The notes under the pieces were generated by a model. It ran no database searches. It was not told the DNA's origin and saw only the letters and a program-made list of their open reading frames with translations. 64,000 bases of DNA, from contig CM065392.1 of the NCBI GenBank assembly GCA_033060915.1, forward strand, positions 6,794,501-6,858,500, in the 5' to 3' direction. Below, piece by piece: positions 1-11,650 of the stretch. The translations under genes were made by a program, and so were the position numbers. How positions within the stretch are numbered: the stretch's first letter is position 1; every line of letters starts with the position of its first letter. The stretch is from Euryodendron excelsum. Lineage: Eukaryota; Streptophyta; Magnoliopsida; Ericales; Pentaphylacaceae.

Positions 1-407
1 AAAAGACTGAAAGTTGACTGAAAAACACTAACAAACTAAATGAAAATCTATACCTGAAAATGAAACAACTAAATGTGGAGCTCCCTAATTTTGAACTTCC
101 CATTCTCTGGACTCTCTCTCTATGGCTCTCTTCTAAAGCTCCCATCTTCCTTTCCATAGCTCTCAAATTTATAGGAGATAAAAAAAAAATTATTTATTTT
201 TTTTTTTTAATTACACTACTAACTTATAAATATTTTTTAATTACACCACTAACTTATATATATTTACAATATTATACCACTAATTCATAAATATATGTAA
301 TATTATACCCACTAATTTGTATATATATATCCACTAATATATATATATATATATATATAAATATAATACTATACCCACTAAGTTATATATATATAATATA
401 ACCACTA

Positions 408-444
<37 letters not shown>

Positions 445-634
445 CCACTAATATATATATAGATATAATATAACATAATACATCAAATTAACACCGAATA
501 AATGTCTGTGTACCTACTGGCTTTATTTTGCTTGGTTTTAATTTCAAATCTGCAAAAGACACAAAAAAAATTAAAAAATACCAAAATTATATTAAAAATG
601 AGAGACTCTGATTGTACTTTTTAGAGTACAATCA
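1..634 (-). repeat. 3' LTR of the Athila-like element (partial, cut by window edge)
   Basis: Minus-strand LTR start at 634 (TGATTGTACT). The first 25 bases form a hairpin (TGATTGTAC ... GTACAATCA on the plus strand, 609-634). It matches the 5' LTR copy at about 20660-21307 throughout, apart from different lengths of TA microsatellite (about 320-475 here). The complete LTR is about 1.8 kb, so about two thirds of this copy lies left of the window. The minus-strand bases just before it (648-635, CTTAGTTAGGGGTG) are a weak polypurine tract. Confidence 0.85.
325..475. repeat. TA microsatellite inside the 3' LTR
   Basis: Runs of TA dinucleotides broken by the short phrase ccactaat. The equivalent array in the 5' LTR is at about 20915-21140 with different repeat counts, as expected of replication slippage after insertion. 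Confidence 0.9.
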
Positions 635-2929
635 CACCCCTAACTAAGTTTTTGCTAGTCCTTAGCAAAACAACAAACATACTTAAAAAAAATAGACTCT
701 ACTTTCATAGGGATTATGAGTCCATCTAGCATATGTATTAAACCTTTAAACCCTTATGTTACCCCTAGTGGACGAGTGGTGTCTCGTGAAAGTTTCTAAT
801 GATGGTACTCACAAACATTAAAATGTGGCCGGCAAGTGAGGATAATATAAAAAAATACTATATATATATATATATCAATACAGGCATATTTTGTATATCC
901 TAATCGTTAATACACAAGTCAGATAATGTCGTAAAACAATAGATGAGAGATTTTTGTGTGTATGTGACCATTATATAATAAGAAAAGTTTTATAACATAA
1001 AAACAATAATACGTCATTTAAGTTTTTATTCAATCTCACTGGATATTCTCTCAAAAAGAAAGAACATAGGCATCTCACACTGGTTGTTCTTGTAAAAGAG
1101 TAAACGTAATGTAAAATCAAAACAGATAACCATAAAGAAATGACATAAATATATAAAATGAAAGACGGCTTGGCATAACTCCATGAAAAAATATGTCATA
1201 TTAAAATCACACAAGCAATTGATAAGTGAATTCTCTATAGAGTGAATGAATAAGCAATATACACATCAAATCCTTAAGTACTTTGTTCAGATTGTAACTT
1301 AGCCAAGAGGTTTAAAGTAAGAAGAAAAAAAAGGATACAAGACATTAATTGATCAATGAATACATATACCTTCAATTTTTCTATTTCATTTGATTTGATT
1401 TGACATTTTTTCAATAGCCAACATCTTCTTTTTCTTTTTTCTTTACTTTCCTTTTTCCTTTGTTTTTTCATATTGCAAATAGATCACTCACTTTCTCAAT
1501 TCAACTTGCACAAGTAAAAATACTTGTGTTTTGTATTTAAGGATGAAACTTTAGCAATAATATATATAGCAAGAAATAAAGAAATAGGCCTAAAGCTGGT
1601 TTCAAGAAAATTATGTCAACAAAAAAATATGTGGCTCAAACGATCAAATATAGCATCGATTCATTTTGTAAAGTACACAACAACTCAAGGTTATAAGAAT
1701 TTAATATATTCAATTACCGTAGCAATTCAAACAATTGTGTCAAATACAAGTATAATGAAGCTATTGAAAAAGTGATATGAAAGTAATTCATTAAGAGTAA
1801 ATGTAAACACTTCGAAATACGTGATTGACTTTAAAGCTCACTTAGTGAATAATCTTCACTTTTGTAAGAATGAAACTGTACAATATGTAAAAATACTAAA
1901 CTTATCATATTATGATAATAAATGATGCAAAATAGCCTCTTTCTATGTGTTAAGCAAAAATTTTACAATTGTATTAAAAAGAAAGGATAAAGCAAAAATG
2001 GTGCTAAAGTGAATGAAAACATGTTTCAACAAATCTCCAAAATTTACATTTGCATTTCACATAAAATTATATAAAAAAGATACGCAAACTTTTTTTTGTA
2101 GATCTTAAGTGCATTTAAATTGTACGCTCCTCAGCCTTGCATATGTTTTGATTTTTTTTTTAAAAAAAATACAAAATATCTGCAAAATAAATGTTAGTCA
2201 TATTTACAAATAAAGATAAACACACAAATAAGACACTCAAACCTAACACATCATAGGAAGAATAATCATTACAAAGTCAAGCCTGACTTTTGACATCAAA
2301 ATCAAGATAGTCTATCATTCTGACGATTCCAAGGCGTCTCAATGCCTCAGCATTTACTCGCCCTTTAATAATATCTAGGTAAACCATCTGATTTCTTGAC
2401 ATTAGTCGGTTACTCCCTTTGCAATTTTTATCCCCACACGTGTGTCTAGCACAATGGTAACACTTATGTAGTCTCTTTGCTATTCTCTTACAGGCCAAAG
2501 TACTGCGACTAGTAAGAGGTTAATATTATTTCTCTTGGAGCTCAACTCTTCTCACCATCTTTGCACGACAAATTATCTTGCTCCTGATATCAAATGAAAA
2601 TATTTGGTAAATGCAATATGCAAATATAAGTATTTGACCATTTATATGAGAAGAAATTATACTATTCAGTTCTTTAAAGTCTGCTGGTCATAAAGAAAAA
2701 ACAATAGAAAATAATAACTCAAATATTAGAAAATGAATGTGGTCCCCCCCCCCCCAACCCGGGTGGACTCCCCAAACTAGAGAATCGCCACGACCCGAGG
2801 CATAAAAGGAAACAAAGGGTGGGAAGGAACAAACACAGGTGGGGAGCAAAGTATTTCTCCCAACTATAGAGAAATTAACTACCAAATTATATAAACTATC
2901 TTAACTATACAAATGACGGGGTGTTACTT
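635..2929 (-). other. 3' non-coding region of the Athila-like element
   Basis: AT-rich stretch between the pol stop codon (about 2930) and the 3' LTR. In Athila elements this place often carries an envelope-like or extra ORF. The only coding-like segment I could see is the short frame at 2277-2498. A run of 13 C residues lies at about 2742-2756. I recognise no domain elsewhere in the stretch. Confidence 0.5.
2277..2498 (-). pseudogene. Unrecognised Cys-rich ORF fragment in the 3' region
   Basis: About 73 codons on the minus strand, the same strand as the retrotransposon. The first codon is TTG, not ATG. The frame continues upstream for eight codons (PLTSRSTL) to a stop, so this is probably the tail of a longer broken frame. 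The visible pattern is C-x2-C-x4-C-x4-C (CYHCARHTCGDKNC) followed by a charged, helix-like stretch (NAEALRRLGIVRMIDYLDFD). The clustered Cys and Lys residues and the lack of internal stops make it look like real decayed protein rather than random sequence. I could not assign it to a family. It could be an extra ORF of the retrotransposon or a captured host exon. Confidence 0.35.
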
Positions 2930-4390
2930 CTATTCAAGCAATGGTGAATCCATGAGATCCACACTTTCAACTAAACTGACAAAGTTCTCAAGGTAGGGTT
3001 TTAGACGATATCCATTGACTTCAAAGATATTGTCATTGCTAGGATCCTTAATTTTTATTGCCATATGTGATGACACTTCCCTTAGCAGATAGGGTCATAT
3101 CATTTACTGTTTAACTTACCCGGAAACAAGTGTAATCGAGTATTATAAAACAACACTTTCTGACCGATGAAAAAGGATTTACACACAATGCGTTGGTCAT
3201 GAAATATTTTTATCTTGGCCTTAGAGATTTTTGCATTCTCATAGGCATCATTTCGAAATTCCTCAAGTTCATTAAGTTGTAACTTTCTTACCAAGTCTGC
3301 CTTATTCAGGCTTTCATTAAATTGACGAATGATCCAATAAGCTTTGTGCTAAATTTCTACCGGAAGATGACATGACTGTCCAGACACAAGCCTATAAGAA
3401 GAAGTATTTAACATAGTTTTATATGCAGTTCGATAAACCCAGAGTGTATAAACTAACTTTAAGGACTAGTCCTTTCAGTTAGGATTGATAGTTTTATCAA
3501 GAATGTGCTTAATTTCCTGATTAGTTAACTTAACTTGGCCACTAGTTTGGAAATAATAAGGTGTACTAACCTTATGAACAACTCCATATTTTTTCATTAA
3601 CAGCCCAACAGGTCTATTACAAAAATGGGAACTTCCATCACTAATAATAGCATATGGCATACAAAAGCGTGAAAAAATATGCTCTTTTAATAGTCGGACC
3701 ACCACATGGTGATCATTGGTGCGAGAGGAAATGGCCTCAACTCATTAAGACACATAGTCTATGGTCACAAGAATATAAAGGTAACCAAACGAACTAGGAA
3801 AGGGTCTCATGAAATTAATACCCCAATAGTCAAATATCTCAAGAATAAGAATGAGAGTAAGGGGCATCATATTTTTTCTAGACAGACTCTCAAGTCGTTG
3901 ACATCTATCACTAGTCGTACAAAAGGTATGAACATCACGAAACATGGTAGGCCAATATAAACTAAGTTGTAGAATCTTTGCAACTGCCTTTTTAGAACTA
4001 AAATGGTCACCGCACGCATGGGAGTGACAGAACTCCATAATAGAATAAAATTCATTGTCGGGTACACATCGACGAATTATTTGATCGGGACAATACTGGA
4101 ACAAGTATGGATCATCCCATGAAAATATCTCACATTTTTGAAGAATTTTCTTTTATCCAAATAAGACCAATGTGATGGAATTTTTCTAGTAGCCAAAAAG
4201 TGGACAATATCAACAAACTATAAAGTAATTGCATGAGAAAGTGCTTGGATTTGAAAAAAAAAAATGCTCATATGGAAAATGTGCATTGATAGGGAAAGTG
4301 TCTTTAGTGTTCCCATGAGAAAGGAGCTGTGAAAAATGGTCAGTAACAACATTCTCTACTCCCTTTTTTTATCTTGAATTTCAATATAGA
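2930..4390 (-). pseudogene. Athila-like pol: integrase (broken)
   Basis: Minus-strand integrase reads from about 4110 down to a stop at 2930-2932. The N-terminal zinc finger (3990-4104) keeps its His residues (CHSHACGDHF), but the first Cys of the usual C-x2-C is Ser (SDRCQR). The catalytic core shows the first Asp in YILVTIDYVS (about 3745), the second in IISDGSSHFCN (about 3650) and the Glu region as NQEIKHIL (about 3510). The C-terminal part (FPGKLNSK, then VNGYRLKPYLENF) reads to a natural end at SPLLE. Frame changes between 3475 and 3300 and near 3705 split it into pieces. The enzyme would join element cDNA to chromosomal DNA in the nucleus; this copy is dead. Confidence 0.85.
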
Positions 4391-4394
4391 ATTC

Positions 4395-5857
4395 TTATAA
4401 TAAAATAATCCAACGAATGAGGCGTGGTTTTGCATCAGGCTTGGTTAATAGGTATTTTAGTGTAAAATGATCAGTACAGATGATGACTAATGACCTTACC
4501 AAGTATAATTGAAACTTATCTAATGCAAATACAACAACGAGTTTTTTTTCAGTTGTGGTATAGTTCATTTGGGCTTCATTAAAGGTTTTGCTTGCATAAT
4601 AGATAACATAGAGTTTCTTGTCCAATTTTTGCCCTAAAATCGCTCCTACAGCATAATCACTAGTATCACACATCAACTCAGAAGGTAAAGACCAATCAGG
4701 TGACCGAATGATAGATGTAGTTGTCAAAAGCCCTTTGAGCTTATCGAAAGCTTCGTGGTAATCAAACATCCATTCAAATGGAACATCTTGAGACAATAGA
4801 TGATACATTGGATGGGAGATGGCACTAATCCCTTTTATAAATCGCCGATATAAACTAGCGTGCCCGAGGAAAGAACGAATGTCTTTCACAGTTCTAGGGG
4901 TAGGTAGTTTTTTAATCAGTTCAACATTGGCTTTATTTACCTCAATCCCCTTGCTAGAAACAATCTGTCCGAGCACTATACCTTATGTCACCATGAAGTG
5001 GCACTTTTTCAGTTTAGAACAAGGTTGCTCTCCTCACATCTCTCCAACACTTTCTCGAGGTGTACTAAACAACTTTCATAAGTATCTTCACAGACCGAGA
5101 AATCATCCATAAATACCTCTAAAAATCTCTCCACCATATCACTAAAAATACTTATCATGCATCTCTGAAAGGTGGCATGTGCATTACACAAGCCAAAGTG
5201 CATTCTTTTGTAAGAATAAGTACTAAAAGAACATGTGAATGTTGTCTTATATTGGTCTTCTAAGGCAATTCTAATTTGGTTGTAAACGAAGTACCCATCC
5301 AAAAAATAGTAAAAGGTCTGACCTGCCACTCGTTCTAAAACTTGGTCTAAGAATGGGAGTGGAAAGTGGTCTTTTCTAGTAACAGCATTTAGTTAACGGT
5401 AATCAATGCACATGCACCACCTAGTTTGAATTCTAATGAGCACTAGTTCATTTTTCTTATTTTGAATTACCGTGACTCCAGATTTTTTCGGAACAACTTG
5501 ATTTAAACTAACCCACTTTGAATTAGAGATGGGGTATATAATACCTGCATTGAGAAGTTACAGTACTTCTCCTCTCACAATTTCTTTCATGTTGGGGTTT
5601 CGGACGCCTTTGCATTTGATGAATTGGTTTAGACTCCTCTTCAAGATATATGCAATGTGTGCATACTAAAGAACTAATACTATGTAAATTTGCAATGGTC
5701 CACCCTAATGCTTGTATATGATTCTTAGCACTTCCATTAAACTCTTCTTTTGGCCTTTAGACAGTTTAGAGAATATAAAAAATAGGATAAAACTCACCTT
5801 CACCAAGAAATGCATACTTTAAAGAAGACGGTAAGGGTTTTCTTTCCGGAGTGGGTG
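4395..5857 (-). pseudogene. Athila-like pol: reverse transcriptase and RNase H (broken)
   Basis: From about 5857 to 4395 on the minus strand. The upstream linker reads LPSSLKYAFLGEGEFYPIF, then IQALGWTI and CTHCIYLEEESKPIHQMQRR. RT follows: YPISNSKWVS and VVPKKSGVTVIQNKKNE, FYYFLDGYFVYNQI (motif A Asp), then EVFMDDFSV (the YxDD-equivalent). After an in-frame stop (HFMVT then stop, about 4980) comes GQIVSSKGIEV and RSFLGHASLYRRFIK. RNase H carries CDTSDYAVGAILG, TTEKKLVVVFALDKF and ICTDHFTLKYLL, so its Asp, Glu and Asp are all visible. Another stop lies after CIDYR (about 5395). The catalytic residues survive while the frame does not, which fits neutral decay after insertion. Confidence 0.88.
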
Positions 5858-7239
5858 CTTTCTGTCGCGTCCCGGTTTTTGGGTCCAAGGTCCTTTCGGC
5901 TCGGAGATAAAAGTATGGAACTATGTCATTAGAACTCATCCTTCTAGAAGGACAAGTGCAACTTGGTTTGAATTGAGAATTGATTTGGTTAAGGGCTTTT
6001 TAGAAAAATAGAAGTCGCCACCTAACTTGATTAAGGTGAGTTAGCTCACCTAAAACTAAATATAATCCAAATATTAAACTTAGGGTTTTTGAGAAAGGTT
6101 TTTTGAAAATACCTCCTCAAAAGAGGGTTTTTAAGAAAAATAGGTTGTTTGGTAACCTTTGAGAGTATTGAAGCCCTTTTTGAAAAATAACTCCATTTGG
6201 TCTTTCAAAAACAGTGATCTATGGTTCGGGAGTTGGTTACGTGTAGGAAAGATATCCTAAGATCATCACCCTATCTCGCCATTTCTGTACTTACATGTCT
6301 AATCACCCTTTATTCATTCATAAAAATAACCGGTTAACATTATCCACTTAATATCCACTTTAGAATTTTGAAAACAGAGTTTAGTCATCACTTTTTGGAT
6401 GAATGATGCATGATGCAAGTTTTAGAAGAAGTTGGGAAAACATGGGAGTTTTGAAGGAGTTTGAAATGAAAACTTTGAATTGATTGAAATTTTTGAAAAG
6501 GGGATTGGAGTTAAAATAGAAGTTATGACCGCACCATTTTAGGTTACCTACGTATCTCATTTGGCGAGAATCAGGTCATTTGTAGTTCGGGCAACAACCC
6601 GATGGAAAATAAGCATGTTAGGGCCTTTGGAAAGTTTGAAGACACTTTGAGATCTTTAGAAAAGTTTGAAGACACTTTGTGGTCTTTGAAAAAAGAAAAC
6701 TTGAGAGTTTTGATTTTGGACTGGACGTTGGAGTATTTTGAAACCCTCGAAAGGAGGTTTTGAAGTGTTTTAAAATATTTTTGAAACGACTCAAGAGACT
6801 TTTGGAAATGCTTTGAGATGTCTCAAGAAAGTTTTGAAAATGTTTTGAAGTCTTGTTTGGAAACATTAGAGGTGTGATTTTGGAGTGTTTTGATAAACTT
6901 GTATTCGAAAAGCTTTCTAAAAGTGGTTTTTGAAAATAACTAGGGCTTTGGAATCCTAAGAGGGACAACCTTGGAGGTTGTACTTAATATATTACCCTCC
7001 TTTGGAATCCCTAACCATGAAAGGGGTAAGGACACCTTAGGGTCATGAATTCTTGAAAATATTTTTGAAAATAATTTAAAGATAGAGAGAGTGTTGGAGT
7101 ATTAGAAAAGGATACGAAGTTGATTTTTTAAATCTCAAGAGAGTAGGAGGCTTTGAGAAAATGGGTTATGAGCATAGTTTAAAATAGAAAAATCATTTAA
7201 AAGGGGGTCATGAGTTGGAACCTTGAAACCTACTAACCT

Positions 7240-7640
7240 AGGTTGGGTTGACTTATGGTTGGGGGTGACCTAAGGTTAACTAACTTGGGTTAGGTTAACC
7301 TAAGGTTAAGGTGACCTAGGGTTAATTTACTAGGGTTTGGTTAACCTAGGGTTAAGGTGATATAGGGTTAACTAACTAAGGTTGGATTAACCTAATGTTG
7401 GGCAACTAAGGTCAAGTTAACCTAGGGTTGGATAACTAGGGTCAAGTTAACCTAGAGTTGGACAACTAGGGTCAAGTCAACCTAAGGTTAGATAACTAGG
7501 GTCAAGTTAACCTAGGGTTGGACAACTAGGATCAAGTTAATCTCGGGTTGGATAACTAGGGTCAAGTTAACCTAGGGTTGGACAATTAGGGTCAAGTTAA
7601 CCTAGGATTGGATAACTAGGGTTACGTTAACCTAGGGTTG
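7240..7640. repeat. ~30 bp tandem repeats with CTAGGGTTA/GTCAAGTTAACC core
   Basis: More than ten diverged units such as ggataactagggtcaagtt followed by aacctagggtt. The same repeat occurs on the opposite strand in the 17 kb element (27680-27900 and 39990-40240), so it belongs to the LTR family. The AGGGTTA core resembles a telomere motif, but the unit is about 30 bp. Confidence 0.85.
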
Positions 7641-9424
7641 GATTGGAAGATGGTTTGAAAGATGGTTTTATGCATTTTTTTAGAAGAGTTTTGGAAAACA
7701 AATCATGTTATGCAAAGGCTTTGGGGTAGACAACCCTTTTGAAAGTCATTTCTACAAAATTTGACTCTAGCCAAGGATATGGTTTATATGGTTAGTGCTT
7801 GAAAACCATCTTAAAGAAGGCTTTCTTAAGACCATTATAACCTTTATCTTGGAAAGAGTAGGGATTTCAAAAATCAATACAATAATGACAACTTTTGAAA
7901 AAATCATTTTTAATGCAAAGATGGAGAGAATGAATTTTTTAAAACCATTTTTGAGAAAAAGATTTTGAAAATCGTTTTCTGAAGGGAACTATTCTAACAA
8001 GATAGGGTTTCTATGACCAATGTAAAGAGAGACCACTCGAGAGAGGGTTTCATGGGGCCATTCCAACCACTAATTTTAAGATAATAGAACCTTAAAAATC
8101 AAAGGGTTTGAAAATCACCTTTGTGCAAAAATAAAAAGAGAAATGAACCATTTTAACAATTTAGGGCTCCTATGGCCAATATAAAAGGGAGACCACTCAA
8201 GAGAGGGTTCCATAGGGCCATTTCAACCACTAAACTTGAGAGAATAAAAACCTTGGAAATTAGAGAGTTTGAAAACAATTTTTATGCAAGTTAGTATGCA
8301 AGAATGTAAAGATGTGAGTTACGAATTAGTGGAAGACTTTCTAAGGCATGATTTCTAAGGTCTCATCCTAAACTTCAAAGGACCAACTCTTGTAACCATT
8401 TTGAAAGGAACATTGATCTTGAAAATGGCATGGAAATAAGAATGATGTAAGTTTTGTAAAACATGGCTATGAACATGAAAATGAAGCCAAGCACACAAGA
8501 CATGAATAAGATAGCAATATGCAAGGGGGTCATGAATACATACAAGGCTTTAGGCTACACCACATAATCAAGGGGCTCCTAGGCCATATCATCTTAAAGT
8601 AGGCTAGTGAGAGATCCCCCTACATGGTAGCTCCCACTAGCTTTCCTCTAGGCATGAACTAAGAGTCCTCTTGCTTCAAATATGCAAGAAAGAGGGGTAG
8701 AAGATGGGGATTAAAATAAATAATAGTCTAAGTAGGCTAAGAGAGAGAAGAGAGGAGTGGGGGAAGACAAAAATGTAAAAAAAAAAAACCATCTTTTGCC
8801 TTCAATACAATTGCAATCTTCTATGGATGCTTGGACTTAAGCTAAGATGCCTTTAAGTGTGCTTGAGGGGCTGGAAGGTGGAGTTCTATGGTGTGTAGGG
8901 CTATGTAGGTGAAGTGTATGGGTAAGGGGAGGTGGAATCTAGCCTAAGTGTTAGAGGAGTGGGATATATATAGAAATTCGAGATTTTGGAGCAGTTTTAG
9001 CAGAGCTTCGCATTAATTTTTTATTCTAGAATATGCAAAGGGGGAGGCTTGTATTTATAGGCAACCTAGGGGAGGCCTGGCGCATGCGCTACATGTGCCT
9101 GTCCAAAATTTTCCTTGGCGCATATAGCATATGCGCCAGTACTGTTCCATTGCCAGAATGCCATGTGGTACCCATTGTACTAGCAAAATCCTGACGGTTG
9201 ATCGAACTTTGGTCAATTTGATTAAAATCTAGACGTATGTAGCATACGCTCCGTCACCAGGAGTGTTTGTTTAAACTTTGCCTCGATAATTGAGCCAATC
9301 GAAAAAGTTTTGAGGGAATCGGTTACATCCATAGTGTTTTCCTATGATTTTTTTATGAACTTTCGTGTTTTCAAAAAGTTTGAATAGTGTTTGAAAGTGT
9401 GAGATATCGTCTCGGGAAATATGC

Positions 9425-9900
9425 ATAAAATTGCATCTCTGCGGAGCGTTTGTGATAAGCTTCATGAGGGTCCAAAAGTAGCTATTTTTGTGTTACATGA
9501 TCGAGATCTTTGGGAAGTGATCTCTCCAATCGGACCGTACCGATGGAAAGTACTCTAGAAATACTTTTAAAAATTTCCTAATTTACACATTTCTCAAGTC
9601 GTTTGACGGTGCGTTATGATAAGGGAATTAGGAGAAAAGTCAATCTTGGCAGAGCATCTGTGAGATTCTTCAAGGGTTGTTGAAAGTGGCACTTTTCGAG
9701 CCACGCGATGAGGAACTTCAGGTAGCGATCTACCCGATTGAACCGTATTGATGGAAAGACTTATGAACGAACTTTTGAAAATTTTCTAGTGTCGCATTTT
9801 TCAAGTCATTTGACTGGGCGTTATTACTAGGGAATTAGGAGAAAAGGCAATTTTGGCGGAGCGTCTGTGAGACGCTCCAGGGAACTTTTATCGAGACGAG
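9425..9900. repeat. ~200 bp tandem repeats upstream of the LTR promoter (copy 1)
   Basis: Successive units each contain a variant of the palindromic motif GGAGCGTCTGTGAGACGCTCC followed by phrases such as gggaattaggagaaaa. The matching arrays are at 25590-26080 and 37915-38400 in the 17 kb element. Confidence 0.75.
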
Positions 9901-10971
9901 GGTGTTTAGTGTCGTAAGGTCCCCCTTAGGTTAAATAAGGGTGTGTGGCATGCCTCACCATTCAAAATTCTAGGATCGGTGTTATTTTTGAGGTGCGTTC
10001 AGGTTGCCAAGGGTGAAATAGTCATTTTGACCAGGTGTGTGGCATGCCTCACCGCTCAAAATTCTAGGACCGATGTTGTTTTTGGGGTGCGTTCGGGTTA
10101 CTAAGGGCAAAATAGTCATTTTGACCGGGTTTGGTTGAAAGTGGTCAGGAATGGATCGAAGTCCTATGTTTAGCGCGTCAAGTCATTCAGGGATGATCTT
10201 GGGGGAGTCTTTCACTATTTGGTGGGATTTGTGCAGTGTTGGGGCGTTTAGGGGCAAAACGGTCATTTTAACCGAAGTTAGCCGGAATGGGATCGGAATT
10301 GGATGGGAAAGTGCGTGGAGTATGCCTTAATGCTTAGTAGCACTTTAGAAGGGTGGACGTACTGTTTTGAGGGATTTTGAACTTTTCCAAAACGTGCCTG
10401 GAGGCCCATGGGGTAGGTTTGGTCATTTTTCACCAAGTCGAGCTAGCAGGTGCTGGTGTTGACCTAGGTGTTGGTTCCCAAGACTGCCCAGCCTCATAAA
10501 ACTACCTATGCGGTGTTGGTCTCTTTGATCGCCCGGCCTCAGAGAGCTACCTGTAGGGTGGTGTTGGTTCTTGAGAACGCCTGGTCCTAGAAAGCTACTT
10601 GTGAGGGTGGTGTTGGTCTCCGAAAACACCTGGTCTCGGAGAGCTGTTGAGTGACAAACATTCTATATTGGTGGGCTAGCAAGCACTAGAAGTGAACCGT
10701 CTGAAATTTGACAAGGTGTTGGTCCCCGAGATCGCCCGATCTCGGAAAGCTACCTGGATGGTATGGGTTTCTGAGACCGCCCGGTCCTGGAAAGCTGCCC
10801 GTAATGATTTTTATGACTTTAATTGGGCTTTAGGGGCCCGGAAAGCAACTAGTTGACTGGACTGGAGTTTAAAAGAACCGTCTTGGGTTTGCACGGGTTG
10901 TGATGCTTGAAAACTGGGTCCTGTCGGGCCGGAGATTGCCGAGCGGGCAAAAATGGGGTGCTTACACTTTC

Positions 10972-11650
10972 TGTTCAGAAGGGATAGGCTTGATAGCACT
11001 AGGAACTAATGGTTCAAAAGATGGAGTCCAGTGACCCACTTGCATACAATGCTCGCTTTCTACCCTTTCAGTGATTGTGTCACAGTCTAATTGATTGTGT
11101 GACTCACTCAAAGCAAAAGTTCTTTCAATATGATAATTGAAAAACTCACTCTCAACGTAATCATGAAGAATAGACCCAATGAAATCTATTTCCTCAATAT
11201 TATCGTGCTCCTCAAAATTGCTTCCCAACCGAGTATATGTTCATCTCAACGATTATATTCCTGAATGACAGTTTTAACAACTCATTCCTACAGTGAATTA
11301 TGGCATTACATGTAGCTAGAAATGATCATCCTAAGATCACAGGAATTTGGGAATGAGCACTAGTGCTCTTAATTAGTTGTGTATCTAAAATAATGAAGTC
11401 TACTGGGTAGTAGAAATTATCTATCTGAATGAGAACATCCTCCACAATACCCCTTGTGATCTTGATAGACCTATCAGCTAGTTGCAAGGTTACTCTTATA
11501 GGACGCAACTCACCTAATCTGAGTTATTGATAAACCGAATAAAGGAGTAGGTTGACACTTGGTCCTAGATCAAGAAGGGCTCAATCTATCTTGTTTCCTC
11601 ATATGGTGTATGAAATAGTAGGACAACCGAGGTCCTTATACTTCTATAGG
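10972..11650 (-). pseudogene. Athila-like protease region
   Basis: On the minus strand an aspartic protease reads LLDLGPSVNLLLYSVYQ (about 11580), where the catalytic Asp is in D-L-G, then LGELRPIRVTLQLADRS, GIVEDVLIQIDNFYYPVDF (11360-11480) and IPVILG followed by FLATCNAIIHCRNELLKLS. This retroviral-type protease normally cuts the Gag-Pol polyprotein. Several stops are visible (after SYTI and after NKID). The acidic linker below 11228 (EEHDNIEEIDFIGS) leads into the reverse transcriptase across the solo LTR. Confidence 0.8.

Larger units (their letters stand above)
5863..10966 (-). mobile_element. Solo LTR, Ogre/Tat-like family, copy 1 (5,104 bp)
   Basis: Minus-strand LTR running TGTAAGCACCCC (from 10966) to GGGACGCGACA (ending 5863). 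It is flanked by a perfect 5 bp duplication, CTTTC, at 5858-5862 and 10967-10971. The Athila protease-to-RT linker continues across it, so it is a clean insertion. No primer-binding site, gag or pol is attached, so it is a solo LTR left by recombination between two LTRs. Its promoter-like TATA (minus-strand CTATAAATAC, 9060-9051) lies about 1.9 kb into the LTR, next to a hairpin (9078-9138). Tandem ~30 bp units with a CTAGGGTTA core occupy about 7240-7640. The conserved block GAATCAGGTCATTTG-TAGTTCGGG is at 6540-6600. Confidence 0.9.

Noticed and set aside
4819..5112. Plus-strand ORF of 97 codons
   Set aside because: It is a shadow of the RT/RNase H coding on the other strand.
7240..7640. CTAGGGTTA repeats as an internal telomere-like array
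   Set aside because: The unit is about 30 bp with a fixed GTCAAGTTAACC part and occurs in every copy of the LTR family, so it is an LTR repeat and not TTTAGGG-type telomere.
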